Made by a program: the position numbers and the translations under genes. Below, one piece after another: positions 26,897 to 35,711 of a stretch of DNA of 64,000 nt. The stretch spans positions 62,001-126,000 of the forward strand of contig NZ_JAVFVR010000017.1 in NCBI RefSeq assembly GCF_030929595.1, read 5' to 3'. Under the pieces are notes generated by a model. That model saw only the letters and a program-made list of their open reading frames with translations. It made no database searches and was not told the origin of the DNA. Numbering within the stretch: position 1 is the stretch's first letter; each line of letters starts with the position of its first letter. Source of the DNA: Flavobacterium sp. LHD-85 (GTDB taxonomy: Bacteria; Bacteroidota; Bacteroidia; Flavobacteriales; Flavobacteriaceae).

Positions 26897-27844
26897 ATGA
26901 AATACACCATAAAAAAGTATTCTCAAGAGGATTATTCAATTTGGAACGATTTTGTCGCTCAGGCTAAGAATGCTACTTTTTTGTTTCATCGCGATTTTAT
27001 CGAATATCATAAAGATCGTTTTGAAGACTTTTCGCTTTTAGTTTTCGAAGATGAAAAATTGCGAGCTGTTCTTCCCGCCAATAAAAAAGGAAATTCACTC
27101 TATTCTCATCAAGGTTTAACTTACGGCGGATTAGTGTTTTTGTCCAAATTGAAAGCAGAAAAAGCAGAATCGATTTTAGATCAAATTTTATTTTTTTTGA
27201 AAGAAAATAAACTCGAAACTTTTTATTATAAACCAATTCCAGATTTTTATTTTTCGGAAGGAAATGCTGCACTCGATTTTTTTTTAATGAAAAGAGGGGC
27301 AGTTTTAGAACGTAAAGAAATGAATTTGGCGGTTAATTTGATGACTCCTTTGAAGATTTCGAAAAGTAAAATGAAACACTTCAGACGAATCGAAAATCTT
27401 GATTTAGATATTTTTGAAGAAGAAAATTTCGATCCGTTTTGGGAGAAAATTTTAGAGCCAAGATTATTAGAAAAATTTGATGTAAAACCTGTTCATTCCA
27501 AAGAAGAAATGGCACTTTTGAAATCTAAATTCCCGAAAAACATAAGACAATATTCTGCTTACAGAAATGATGAAATTATAGCGGGAATAACGATTTTTGA
27601 AACCAAAAATGTCATAAAATCGCAATATGGCGCTACTTCAAAAATAGGAGAAGAATGTAGGGCGCTAGATTTTTTATTCATCAATCTGATTCATAAATAC
27701 AAAAGAAAAGGGAAGCATTTTTTTGATATGGGAATTGTGGATGATGAAAATGAACCAGGTTATAATTTGGGGCTTTTGAATCAAAAAGAAGAATTAGGCT
27801 GTTCTGTTTACAATCAGGATTTTTATAAAATAGAAATAAAGTGA
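26897..27844 (+). CDS. FemAB/GNAT-like acyltransferase in the polysaccharide locus
   Basis: A 315-aa protein of the FemAB-like acetyltransferase fold. It has an N-terminal segment with FLFHRDFIEYHKDRFEDFSLLVFEDEKL and a C-terminal GNAT module with AGITIFETKNVIKSQYGATS and a FFDMGIVDDENEPGYNLGLLNQKEELG close. Relatives are encoded with FdtA and DegT aminotransferases in Flavobacterium polysaccharide loci. It may acylate the amino group made by the downstream aminotransferase. This role is inference. Its stop overlaps the next start (GTGA). Confidence 0.77.
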   Translation: MKYTIKKYSQEDYSIWNDFVAQAKNATFLFHRDFIEYHKDRFEDFSLLVFEDEKLRAVLPANKKGNSLYSHQGLTYGGLVFLSKLKAEKAESILDQILFFLKENKLETFYYKPIPDFYFSEGNAALDFFLMKRGAVLERKEMNLAVNLMTPLKISKSKMKHFRRIENLDLDIFEEENFDPFWEKILEPRLLEKFDVKPVHSKEEMALLKSKFPKNIRQYSAYRNDEIIAGITIFETKNVIKSQYGATSKIGEECRALDFLFINLIHKYKRKGKHFFDMGIVDDENEPGYNLGLLNQKEELGCSVYNQDFYKIEIK

Positions 27845-28983
27845 TACCATTTTTAGACCTAAAAAAAATAAACGAGCCTTATGAAGCTGCTTTTCAGGAA
27901 AAACTGAAATCGGTTTTAGAAAACGGCTGGTATATTTTGGGAAAAGAAGTGGAAACATTTGAAAAATCCTTTGCGGAATATTGCCAATCAAAATATTGCA
28001 TTGGAGTAGGAAATGGTTTTGATGCTTTGGTTCTCATTTTTAAAGGTTACATTGCACTTGGAAAACTAAAGAAAGGAGATGAGGTTATTGTTCCAGCTAA
28101 TACTTATATTGCAAGTATCCTGGCCATTTTAGAAGCCGATTTAGTTCCTGTTTTGATCGAGCCAAGATTAGAAACCTACAATATAAATCCAGAATTAATT
28201 CCCGAGAAAATCACTTCAAAAACAAAAGCTATTTTAGCAGTTCACTTATACGGACAATTAGCTGAAATGCAAAAAATAAATGAGATTGCAGAAAAACATG
28301 ATTTGATTGTCGTAGAAGATGCAGCACAATCTCACGGAGTAAAAATAAATAAATCCCAAAATAAAAATTCCAAATTCCAGAATTACGATGTCACTCTGAG
28401 CGGAGTCGAAGAGTCGCAAAGTGCTTCCGCATTTAGTTTTTACCCAGGAAAAAATCTGGGTTGTTTAGGCGACGGCGGAGCCATTACCACAAACGATGAA
28501 AAATTAGCAAAAGTTCTTTTTTCGCTCCGAAATTATGGTTCAGAAAAAAAATATCATAACGAATATGTCGGCATAAATTCCAGATTAGACGAACTTCAGG
28601 CTGGGTTTTTAAATTTAAAATTACCAAATTTAGATTCAGATAACGAGAAAAGAAGAGCTATTGCAAAACGATATTTATCAGAAATTGAAAATGATAAAAT
28701 AGTGCTTCCATTTTGGGATCTTTCTCGGAATCATGTTTTCCATTTGTTTGTTATTCGAACAGAAAACAGGGCACATTTACAAGAATGTTTAGCTCAGAAC
28801 AATATTCAAACCATAATTCATTATCCAATTCCGCCACATCAGCAAAAGGCTTTTTCGCAATGGAATAATTTGTCGTTTCCGATAACTGAAAAGATTCATA
28901 GAGAAGTTTTGAGCTTGCCGATAAGTCCCATTATGACAGAATCTGATGTGAATTTTGTGATCAAAACTTTAAACCAATACTAA
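27841..28983 (+). CDS. DegT/DnrJ/EryC1/StrS aminotransferase, FdtB/QdtB-like
   Basis: PLP-dependent enzyme that should aminate a keto-sugar nucleotide, probably dTDP-3-keto-6-deoxyhexose to the 3-amino sugar, in partnership with FdtA at 32491. The 380-aa protein has PLP contacts D160 (EDAAQSHG) and Schiff-base Lys204 (SFYPGKN). Start codon is GTG, overlapping the upstream stop. Residues about 168-195 are an unusual insert made of dispersed repeats (DVTLSGVEES, 183-192), about 15 residues longer than family members. rmlA and rmlB, which would feed it, are not in the window. Confidence 0.88.
   Translation: MIPFLDLKKINEPYEAAFQEKLKSVLENGWYILGKEVETFEKSFAEYCQSKYCIGVGNGFDALVLIFKGYIALGKLKKGDEVIVPANTYIASILAILEADLVPVLIEPRLETYNINPELIPEKITSKTKAILAVHLYGQLAEMQKINEIAEKHDLIVVEDAAQSHGVKINKSQNKNSKFQNYDVTLSGVEESQSASAFSFYPGKNLGCLGDGGAITTNDEKLAKVLFSLRNYGSEKKYHNEYVGINSRLDELQAGFLNLKLPNLDSDNEKRRAIAKRYLSEIENDKIVLPFWDLSRNHVFHLFVIRTENRAHLQECLAQNNIQTIIHYPIPPHQQKAFSQWNNLSFPITEKIHREVLSLPISPIMTESDVNFVIKTLNQY
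28353..28411. repeat. In-frame dispersed repeats inside the aminotransferase gene
   Basis: The segment holds AAATTCCAAATTCCA heptamer sequence (about 28365-28380) followed by a GAGCGGAGTCGAAG half-element (28389-28411) matching 19391-19447. The reading frame stays open through it. Confidence 0.8.
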
Positions 28984-30258
28984 TTGAATTTTTATAGAAA
29001 AATAGTTCAAACAAATTTGTTTAAGATTGCTTCTTTAAACAGTTTTAGTGTTGCTTTAAAAATCGGAATCGGTTTAATTACATCCAAAATTCTGGCAATT
29101 TTTGTTGGCCCAAGCGGAATGGCTCTGGTTGGAAATCTTCGTAACTTTTTAACTTCATTAGAAAATATTTCCACTTTGGGGTTTCAAAATGGAATCGTAA
29201 AATATACCGCTGAAAATGAAAAAAATAAAACCGAACTTGAAAAAATAGTTTCTACGGTTTTTATATGTCTAGTTTTCTTAGCGTTTCTATTAAGTGGCAT
29301 TTTATTTTTTACAGCTTCTTATTGGAACCAAGAAATTTTTGGAAATAAGACTGAATATTTGATTGTTTTTAAAGTTTTAGCTTTGGTTTTGCCAACTTAC
29401 GGACTTTCAATTTTTCTAATTGCGGTAATTAATGGTTTGGGCAGATTTAGAAAAGTAATTTGGATTAATATCATTGGGAACATTATTGGTTTATTGACTT
29501 CCATTTTTCTGATTTTGCAGTTCAAAACTACCGGAGCTTTGTTGGCAATTGTTATCGCGCCAGCTTTACTGTTTTTTATTACTTTTTATTTGGTTCAAAA
29601 AGAGATTCAATTTCTTCAATTCATAAAATTAAAAGCATTCAATTTTAATGTATTGAAAAATCTTTCTTCTTATTCTTTGATGGTGTTGGTTTCGTCTGTT
29701 TTAGGACCTTTTGTTTTTCTTGCAATTCGAAATCATATTATTCAGAATTTAGGAATCGAACAAGCAGGATATTGGGAAACTATGACTAGAATTTCGACTT
29801 ATTATTTAATGTTTGTCAGTACGATTTTGAGTGTTTATTTTCTTCCAAAATTATCTAAAGCTCAAAATGATTCAGAAACCAAAAATGCCTTTTTACAGTA
29901 TTATAAATTTATACTTCCAATTTTTGTTTTGGGTTTAACGTTGCTATATTTTACTAGATTTTTTATAGTTCAATTGCTTTTTACTAAAGAATTTTTACCT
30001 GTAGCCAATTTGTTTTTTTGGCAGCTTTTAGGCGATGTTTTCAAAGTTTGCGCCCTGATTTTGGGTTTTCAGTTTTTTGCTAAAAAAATGACTTCAGCCT
30101 TTATCATTGCCGAATTATTTTCGTTTTCGGTCTTATATTTTGCCTGTTTGTATTTTATCAAAATCTTTCAAATCGAAGGCGTTGTAATCGCTTATGCTTT
30201 CGATAATTTGGTTTATCTACTGGTTTTGGCGTTTTATTTTAGAAAAATTCTATTCTAA
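28984..30258 (+). CDS. Wzx-type O-antigen flippase
   Basis: A 424-aa polytopic membrane protein with about 12 helices, of the MATE/MVF-like flippase fold. It flips lipid-linked oligosaccharide across the inner membrane. The N-terminal FVGPSGMALVGNLRNFLTS and TLGFQNGIVKYTAENE segments match Bacteroidetes O-antigen translocases by memory. The start is TTG directly after the upstream stop. Its stop overlaps the convergent glycosyltransferase stop by 3 bp with no terminator between. Confidence 0.88.
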   Translation: MNFYRKIVQTNLFKIASLNSFSVALKIGIGLITSKILAIFVGPSGMALVGNLRNFLTSLENISTLGFQNGIVKYTAENEKNKTELEKIVSTVFICLVFLAFLLSGILFFTASYWNQEIFGNKTEYLIVFKVLALVLPTYGLSIFLIAVINGLGRFRKVIWINIIGNIIGLLTSIFLILQFKTTGALLAIVIAPALLFFITFYLVQKEIQFLQFIKLKAFNFNVLKNLSSYSLMVLVSSVLGPFVFLAIRNHIIQNLGIEQAGYWETMTRISTYYLMFVSTILSVYFLPKLSKAQNDSETKNAFLQYYKFILPIFVLGLTLLYFTRFFIVQLLFTKEFLPVANLFFWQLLGDVFKVCALILGFQFFAKKMTSAFIIAELFSFSVLYFACLYFIKIFQIEGVVIAYAFDNLVYLLVLAFYFRKILF

Positions 30259-31391
30259 TTTTCATTCCACTTCAAAATATACTTTTCTGCAATTTTCTTA
30301 TAGTGATGATGCTCTTCTATAAAAGCTCTCGCACGTTTTCCAATCGCCATAATTTCATCTGGATTTTCAATTAAAAAAGACAATTCATTTACCAAATACT
30401 CAAGGTCTGGAATAGCATTTATACAGACTTTTTTTGAAAGATTGTAATGCGAAATAAATTCGGTTTCTGCGCCTGTAAAAACAACTTTTCCTTTTGCCAT
30501 AGCTTCCAATGCATTATAACCCTGATCGTAAGCGTAAATTTGGTCCAATAAAATATGGGAACGATTATAAAGATTTATGTATTCGGAATAAGGAACGCTT
30601 CTAACGGTGATTATTTCTACTTTTTCAGCATATTTTTCTTGAATAATTTCTAGAGCTTTTTCAAAATAATCATTTCCTTTTTTTATGTAATTATCATTAT
30701 TAATTCCATGAAAAATAATGATTTTGTCATCAATATTCAGCGATTCAAATAGTAATTTATCAATGTTTATTGGGTTTGGAATTAATCCTAAATATTTACT
30801 ATTTCCTTGTAGCGGAAGATGATAATCAAAATCGGAAGCAATTATTCCGTGACAGTTTTTGTAAATAAACTGATGCAGTTTGAAGAATGCTTTTTCACGA
30901 AATTTCAGAACGTTTCCAAAAGACTTTTTATCGATTTTATGATTAAGATATAACGGAATTACAGATTTAAAATCGGGATTTTCGAAGCAATATTTCACAT
31001 TCAAATAATCGTAGCCACAGCTCAATAAATAAAGCTTTTGATTGTTTTTTGAAAGATGTGAAATAATTTTTTTTTCAAAGTAAGGCTGGCATTCAAAACT
31101 GTTTTCGTTGATTAACTGCACAACATCAAAACCAGAACATTGCTTTTTGAATTTTAAAAATTGGCAATATGTAAAAAATGAACTTATATCAAAGCCAAAC
31201 AATTTATAAAGGGCAACTTTTGCTTTTTTCAACAATCCCGAGTCCCATTTTTTTTGGATAGGAAAATCGACAGGAAAGTTTTTAAAGCCATCTTTTCGAC
31301 CGACAATAAAAACTTCATGTCCTAAAGCCTGTAAACCATCTTTTAGAGAATTGTGCAAATGGCTGTATTCGCCTACCAATAATACTTTCAT
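30255..31391 (-). CDS. Glycosyltransferase, GT-B fold (family 1/4 type)
   Basis: A 378-aa GT-B glycosyltransferase that should build the surface polysaccharide repeat on the cytosolic face. Residues 1-20 (MKVLLVGEYSHLHNSLKDGL) form the N-terminal Rossmann start. The nucleotide-sugar domain holds IIIFHGINNDNYIKKGNDYF and DQIYAYDQGYNALEAMAKGKVVFTG, with the glutamate of the EX7E-like motif. Divergent from the next GT across a 44-bp gap with two opposed promoter boxes. Donor and acceptor unknown. Confidence 0.83.
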   Translation of the reverse strand: MKVLLVGEYSHLHNSLKDGLQALGHEVFIVGRKDGFKNFPVDFPIQKKWDSGLLKKAKVALYKLFGFDISSFFTYCQFLKFKKQCSGFDVVQLINENSFECQPYFEKKIISHLSKNNQKLYLLSCGYDYLNVKYCFENPDFKSVIPLYLNHKIDKKSFGNVLKFREKAFFKLHQFIYKNCHGIIASDFDYHLPLQGNSKYLGLIPNPINIDKLLFESLNIDDKIIIFHGINNDNYIKKGNDYFEKALEIIQEKYAEKVEIITVRSVPYSEYINLYNRSHILLDQIYAYDQGYNALEAMAKGKVVFTGAETEFISHYNLSKKVCINAIPDLEYLVNELSFLIENPDEIMAIGKRARAFIEEHHHYKKIAEKYILKWNEN

Positions 31392-31398
31392 TAATGTG

Positions 31399-31415
31399 TA
31401 TATTTGACAAATATA
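31399..31415. promoter_or_regulatory. Overlapping face-to-face -7 boxes
   Basis: TATATTTG on the plus strand (31399-31406), then one A, then CAAATATA (31408-31415), which is TATATTTG on the minus strand. The two boxes form a palindrome with one central base and drive the divergent glycosyltransferase genes. Each predicted start point falls in the opposite box, so the two promoters should exclude each other. Confidence 0.6.
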
Positions 31416-31435
31416 TTTACTTTTTTGGTTAAAAC

Positions 31436-32518
31436 ATGAGTAAAAAGAAAGTTGCTATTGTTTCGCATTCATTAGGAGAAGGAGGGGCAGAACGTTTTGC
31501 GGGTTTACTGACTTTTATGTTAGAAGATTCTGGTTTTGAGGTTCATTCTATTATTGTTAATGATTGTGTAGATTATTCGTATACAGGAACTTTATTCAAT
31601 TTAGAAAGAGAAAATTTGGGTTCGTTTTCTTTTTTTAAAAAACTAAAAAAAGGAAAGCTATTGCGAAATTATCTGATTCAGAATAATATTGAAATTGTTA
31701 TAGACGGGCGGTCACGAAATGTTTTATTGCGGGAGTTAATCACGAGATTTATTTATCGAAATTTAAAAATCTTTTATATCGTTCACAGCTATAATTTTCA
31801 GATTTATTTTCCTTCCTCAAAGTTTTGGTCGAGAATACTTTATAAGAATGTAGAAGCCTTAGTTTGTGTTTCAAAAGCGATTGAAGAAAAAGTTAATCGT
31901 CTATTTCAATTAAAGAATACAACAACAATTTACAATCCTTTTTTTATTGCGGAAGAAGAACTAAGAAAAGAAATTTTGGAGCCCAAAAAAGTGATTTTAT
32001 TTTTTGGAAGATTTGAAGAAAAAGTGAAAAATTTCACACTGATGCTAGAAGCTTTTTCTCAATCAAAAATATATGAAAAAGGATATCATTTGCATGTAAT
32101 GGGATCTGGGAAAGATTTGGATTTTATTCAGCAGAAAATTGAAGAATTGAATTTGAACAATTATGTTAAGATTCTTCCTTTCAGAGAAAATCCTTTTGAT
32201 GAGGTTCGAGAAGCTAAATTTACCGTTTTGACCAGTAATTTTGAAGGTTTTCCGTTATCTATTGTAGAATCATTGGCTTTGGGAACGCCTGTAATTGCTG
32301 TTGATTGCAATTCTGGACCTAGAGAAATTATTCAAAATGGATTTAATGGATTATTAGTTGAAAATCATAATCCGAAAGCTTTTGCAGAAGCGATGAATAA
32401 ATTTGCAGATGATAGCAAATTATATAATTTTTGTAAAAAGAATGCTGCTGAAAGTGTAAAACATTTGTCTTTAAAAAATATTGCAGAACAATGGAAGAAT
32501 CTTCTAAATCATCAATAA
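31436..32518 (+). CDS. Glycosyltransferase family 4
   Basis: A 360-aa GT4 enzyme. It opens with KVAIVSHSLGEGGAERFAGLL, the usual GT4 acceptor-side glycine loop. The donor domain has ILFFGRFEEKVKNFTLMLEAF and the EX7E region NFEGFPLSIVESLALGTPVIAVDCNSGPREII. It likely adds one sugar in polysaccharide assembly. Its last 28 bp overlap the fdtA-like start, so they are coupled. Confidence 0.92.
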   Translation: MSKKKVAIVSHSLGEGGAERFAGLLTFMLEDSGFEVHSIIVNDCVDYSYTGTLFNLERENLGSFSFFKKLKKGKLLRNYLIQNNIEIVIDGRSRNVLLRELITRFIYRNLKIFYIVHSYNFQIYFPSSKFWSRILYKNVEALVCVSKAIEEKVNRLFQLKNTTTIYNPFFIAEEELRKEILEPKKVILFFGRFEEKVKNFTLMLEAFSQSKIYEKGYHLHVMGSGKDLDFIQQKIEELNLNNYVKILPFRENPFDEVREAKFTVLTSNFEGFPLSIVESLALGTPVIAVDCNSGPREIIQNGFNGLLVENHNPKAFAEAMNKFADDSKLYNFCKKNAAESVKHLSLKNIAEQWKNLLNHQ

Positions 32519-32925
32519 TAACGAATATTTCAGATATTCAACTCATTGAAATTCCTAAAATTCAGGATCGTAGAGGAAATCTTTCTGTTGTAGAAGGAGA
32601 TACAATTCCGTTTGTTTCCAAAAGAGTATACTATCTGTACGATGTGCCAAGCGGAAGCAAAAGAGGAGGGCATGCACATATTGAACAGCAAGAGTTTTTA
32701 ATTGCTTTAAGCGGTAGTTTTGATGTGGTTTTGAAAGACGGAAAAAACATTAAAACAATTACGCTAAATAAACCAAATGTTGGCTTGCTTATTGTTTCTG
32801 GGATTTGGCGTGAACTTAAAAATTTCTCTTCAGGAAGTGTTTGTCTGGTTTTGTCTTCTGGCGAGTTTAGTGAAGGAGACTATATTCGAGAATACAAAAA
32901 ATTCCGACTATTTAAAGACAGATGA
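32491..32925 (+). CDS. FdtA/QdtA-type sugar 3,4-ketoisomerase (cupin)
   Basis: A 144-aa cupin that should convert dTDP-4-keto-6-deoxyglucose to the 3-keto isomer, the step before amination by the FdtB-like enzyme. The signature RRGNLSVVEGDTIPF, then YLYDVPSGSKRGGHAHIEQQEFLIALSGSFDVVL, is the family's catalytic His/acid face. Whether the product is the galacto (Fuc3N) or gluco (Qui3N) form cannot be told. It ends 18 bp inside the convergent glycosyltransferase gene. Confidence 0.87.
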   Translation: MEESSKSSIITNISDIQLIEIPKIQDRRGNLSVVEGDTIPFVSKRVYYLYDVPSGSKRGGHAHIEQQEFLIALSGSFDVVLKDGKNIKTITLNKPNVGLLIVSGIWRELKNFSSGSVCLVLSSGEFSEGDYIREYKKFRLFKDR

Positions 32926-33837
32926 ACCAAATCCTAAATTGGCTAAAAAGGTTTTAAAGAAAATTAGAATGCGTAAAATAAATGCAGGAAGACGCAGTAA
33001 AACTTTTTTCTTCCAACTTAAATTTTCTAAATCTATTGCGTTGTAATAGTTATAGAAAAGCGTTTTTTCTCCAGCTAATTTGCTTTTTATCGCAAGCGAA
33101 AAACGATTTAAATCTAAAAACCTTTTTAAATTTGAGTTTGTTTGTTCTGCTATTTCAAACTTTGAAAAATCCATTTTTTCTTTAATCAAACGTTTGTCTT
33201 TCGAAAGACTTTTTGGATCGTAAATATAACGCGCCAATACTTTCCAAGAAAACACAACAGGGTAAACAAGCCCAATTCTGATCCACAAATCGGTGTCTTC
33301 TCCGCTTTTAATTTTGGTGTCAAAATGTCCAATTTCTTCGAAAATGGATTTATGAAAAACGGAGCAGGAAGTACACAAAACGGTTTCTTTTAAACTGGCT
33401 TTAAAATAATTTACAATTTCAAAATCATCATTTGTTTTGGAAATTGAATATTGTGCCGAAATTACTTTTTTTGAAGTTTCAAATTCTATCGCAGCAGAAA
33501 ACACTTTTTGATTTGGAAGCTTTGAAATGTTAGTATACATACTTTCCAAAAATGTTGGATGCCAGAAGTCATCTGCATCAAGAAAAGCAATAAAATCGGC
33601 ATTTGCTTTTTCGATTCCGTAATTTCTAGTTGCCGAAACACCTTCATTTTTTTTAATGAAATACTGTATTCTAGAATCTTTAAATTGAAGTAATTTCTCT
33701 TCGCTTTTATCTTTCGATCCATCATTTACGACAATAATTTCAAAATCCTGAAAAGTTTGATTCAAAACACTTTGAATCGTATTTTCAATGAAGTTCTCTT
33801 TATTGTAAAGAGGAATTATGATGGAAAAAAAAGCCAT
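32908..33837 (-). CDS. Glycosyltransferase family 2
   Basis: A 309-aa GT-A enzyme. It opens with FSIIIPLYNKENFIENTIQSVLNQTF, then IIVVNDGSKDKSEE, and the metal-binding DXD is LDADDFW (residues about 92-98). The GEDTDLWIRIGL segment is the catalytic base region. It starts immediately after the upstream GT2 stop (TAA ATG), so they form one unit with ftsE. Confidence 0.9.
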   Translation of the reverse strand: MAFFSIIIPLYNKENFIENTIQSVLNQTFQDFEIIVVNDGSKDKSEEKLLQFKDSRIQYFIKKNEGVSATRNYGIEKANADFIAFLDADDFWHPTFLESMYTNISKLPNQKVFSAAIEFETSKKVISAQYSISKTNDDFEIVNYFKASLKETVLCTSCSVFHKSIFEEIGHFDTKIKSGEDTDLWIRIGLVYPVVFSWKVLARYIYDPKSLSKDKRLIKEKMDFSKFEIAEQTNSNLKRFLDLNRFSLAIKSKLAGEKTLFYNYYNAIDLENLSWKKKVLLRLPAFILRILIFFKTFLANLGFGSSVFK

Positions 33838-34719
33838 TTATTTTGTTTTAAGAAAACAGTAATAACCTAATTTATAAATGTCAAACAGAAAAAGTGACGG
33901 TTTGTCTGAAAGCAAATTTCGCTCAATTTTTTGTTCCGATTTTTTAAAAACAAAATTAAAAATAGAAATCAGTTTCATTTTTTTTAAGAAGTCAAAAGAA
34001 CCGATGATTTTACTTTCGTTTTTAGATATTTTATTCAAATTATCTAAAAAAACTAGATTTTCTAATGCAGTTTTTATTTTGCTTAGAAATAAAGAGGAAG
34101 ATTCTAAATTTAAGTGAAAAACGGGATTTTCAATATGCTTAATCTCAATTTCATTAGATTTTAAAACGGCAAAAAAAAGCAAATCTTCATAGCCATATTT
34201 TGTTAGATTTTCATCGAAAGGAAAGAGATCTAGAATTTCTTTCTTTATCAATAAATTAGAAACCAACGCGGTATTTGATGGGTTTTTATTTCTTTCGGAT
34301 AAACTTAAGGCTTCTCTTTTTTTGCCATAAATCCAGCGTAAAACTTGTTCTTGTCGAGGCTTTTTATTTTTGTACAAAAGTCCGCCGAAAACCGTTTTGT
34401 TTTCTATTTCTGAAATATAATTAGAAATAAAAGTATTGTGAACCGGCATTGTATCGGCATCCAAAAAAAGTAAATTTTCGTAAACCGCTTTTTTTGCCAG
34501 TAAATTTCTAATGGCACTTCGTCCTATATTTTTTTCTAAAATAGAATAAGAAGCATTTTCGAATAGATTAATTCTTTCATTTTCAATTGTAAACTCTTGA
34601 GAAGCATCGTCTAAAAAAAGAATTTCAAAAGTAATTCCGCAAGAATTGCATTGCTTTACGAGTTCGCTTGCAAGCGGTAAAACATTGTAATTATAAACCG
34701 GAATTAAAATGGAAAGCAT
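33838..34719 (-). CDS. Glycosyltransferase family 2
   Basis: A 293-aa GT-A enzyme. N-terminus LSILIPVYNYNVLPLASELVKQC, DXD-type motif LFLDADTMP (about 95), and a YGYEDLLFFAVLKSN segment with the catalytic acid. Start overlaps the ftsE stop as TAATG. It likely decorates the same surface glycan as the plus-strand genes, though linkage is unknown. Confidence 0.88.
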   Translation of the reverse strand: MLSILIPVYNYNVLPLASELVKQCNSCGITFEILFLDDASQEFTIENERINLFENASYSILEKNIGRSAIRNLLAKKAVYENLLFLDADTMPVHNTFISNYISEIENKTVFGGLLYKNKKPRQEQVLRWIYGKKREALSLSERNKNPSNTALVSNLLIKKEILDLFPFDENLTKYGYEDLLFFAVLKSNEIEIKHIENPVFHLNLESSSLFLSKIKTALENLVFLDNLNKISKNESKIIGSFDFLKKMKLISIFNFVFKKSEQKIERNLLSDKPSLFLFDIYKLGYYCFLKTK

Positions 34720-35402
34720 TACACGCTTCTTTGCACCACTTCGAAGATTCTTTCATCTTCGCATTTTAAGGTTTTAGAAGGGAATTTCATCAATAAAGCA
34801 TAATCGTGTGTTGCCATAATGATCGTTTTACCTGCAGCATTAATTGCTTTTAAAACCTCTAAAACTTCAGAACTAGTTTGTGGATCAAGGTTTCCTGTTG
34901 GTTCGTCGGCTAAAATAAATTCTGGATCGTTAAGCAATGCTCTTGCAATCGCAACACGCTGCTGTTCTCCTCCAGAAAGCTGATGAGGCATTTTGTTCAT
35001 AAAATCTTTCATGCCTACTTTATCCAAAACTTCATCAATTTTGTGTTGCATGGCTTCTTTTTCTACCCATCCTGTAGCTCTTAAAACAAAAAGCATGTTG
35101 TCTTTGATTGAACGGTCTGGAAGTAATTTAAAGTCTTGAAATACAATTCCGATTTTACGTCTTAAATACGGAATGTCGTTTTCTTTTAAAGTAGCCAAAT
35201 CAAATTCAACAATATGTCCTTCACCTTCAATTAATGGTAAATCAGCATATAAAGTTTTTAGGAAACTACTTTTTCCAGAACCAGTTTTTCCGATAATGTA
35301 GATAAACTCACCATGGTTAACATCCAAATTAATGTGAGATATAATTTTTCTTCCTTCTTGATATATAGTGACTTCTTTAAGAGACAGTACGGTTTGTGAC
35401 AT
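34719..35402 (-). CDS. ftsE: Cell-division ATP-binding protein FtsE
   Basis: ABC ATPase that drives FtsX and peptidoglycan hydrolases at the septum. Walker A is GKTGSGKS (residues 38-45), the signature LSGGEQQRVAIARALL, Walker B FILADEPTGNLDP and the H-loop MATHDY are intact. The ATG at 35402 gives 227 aa, the usual size; the longer reading from 35468 adds an unlikely N-terminus. ftsX is not adjacent or in the window. It leads an operon with two glycosyltransferases (TAATG overlap), tying division to glycan genes by transcript only. Confidence 0.92.
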   Translation of the reverse strand: MSQTVLSLKEVTIYQEGRKIISHINLDVNHGEFIYIIGKTGSGKSSFLKTLYADLPLIEGEGHIVEFDLATLKENDIPYLRRKIGIVFQDFKLLPDRSIKDNMLFVLRATGWVEKEAMQHKIDEVLDKVGMKDFMNKMPHQLSGGEQQRVAIARALLNDPEFILADEPTGNLDPQTSSEVLEVLKAINAAGKTIIMATHDYALLMKFPSKTLKCEDERIFEVVQRSV

Positions 35403-35711
35403 AATAAAATTGGTTTGAATGGTAAAAGTAATAAGATAACGCTTGTATTCAAAATAAATTTCAATCATTTCTTAAGAAAAATTCTAGAAAAACGAATGAA
35501 AATTTAAACCCTATAAGCAATCTAAGTTCATTTTGGTTAATCTGTCAAAAGTTCCTAACTTATAATAACTTATCGTTCTTACAATGGCTCAGATTCAATT
35601 TTTATAGCGAGCTAAAATGTTTATTGTGGAATATTTGTTCATAATAAAACCTCAAAACGTTTCGTTATAACCCTTATAAAATGATACATTTGAATACTAA
35701 ATATTATTAAA
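35403..35711. other. Divergent intergenic region of ftsE and the TPR gene
   Basis: 309 bp with no gene. It contains a -7 box (35685-35692) for the TPR gene. I saw no exact TAnnTTTG box for ftsE and no long repeat. Confidence 0.5.
35685..35692 (+). promoter_or_regulatory. -7 promoter box of the TPR gene
   Basis: TACATTTG, exact TAnnTTTG, 20 bp ahead of the ATG, so the leader should be about 12-14 nt. Confidence 0.55.
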
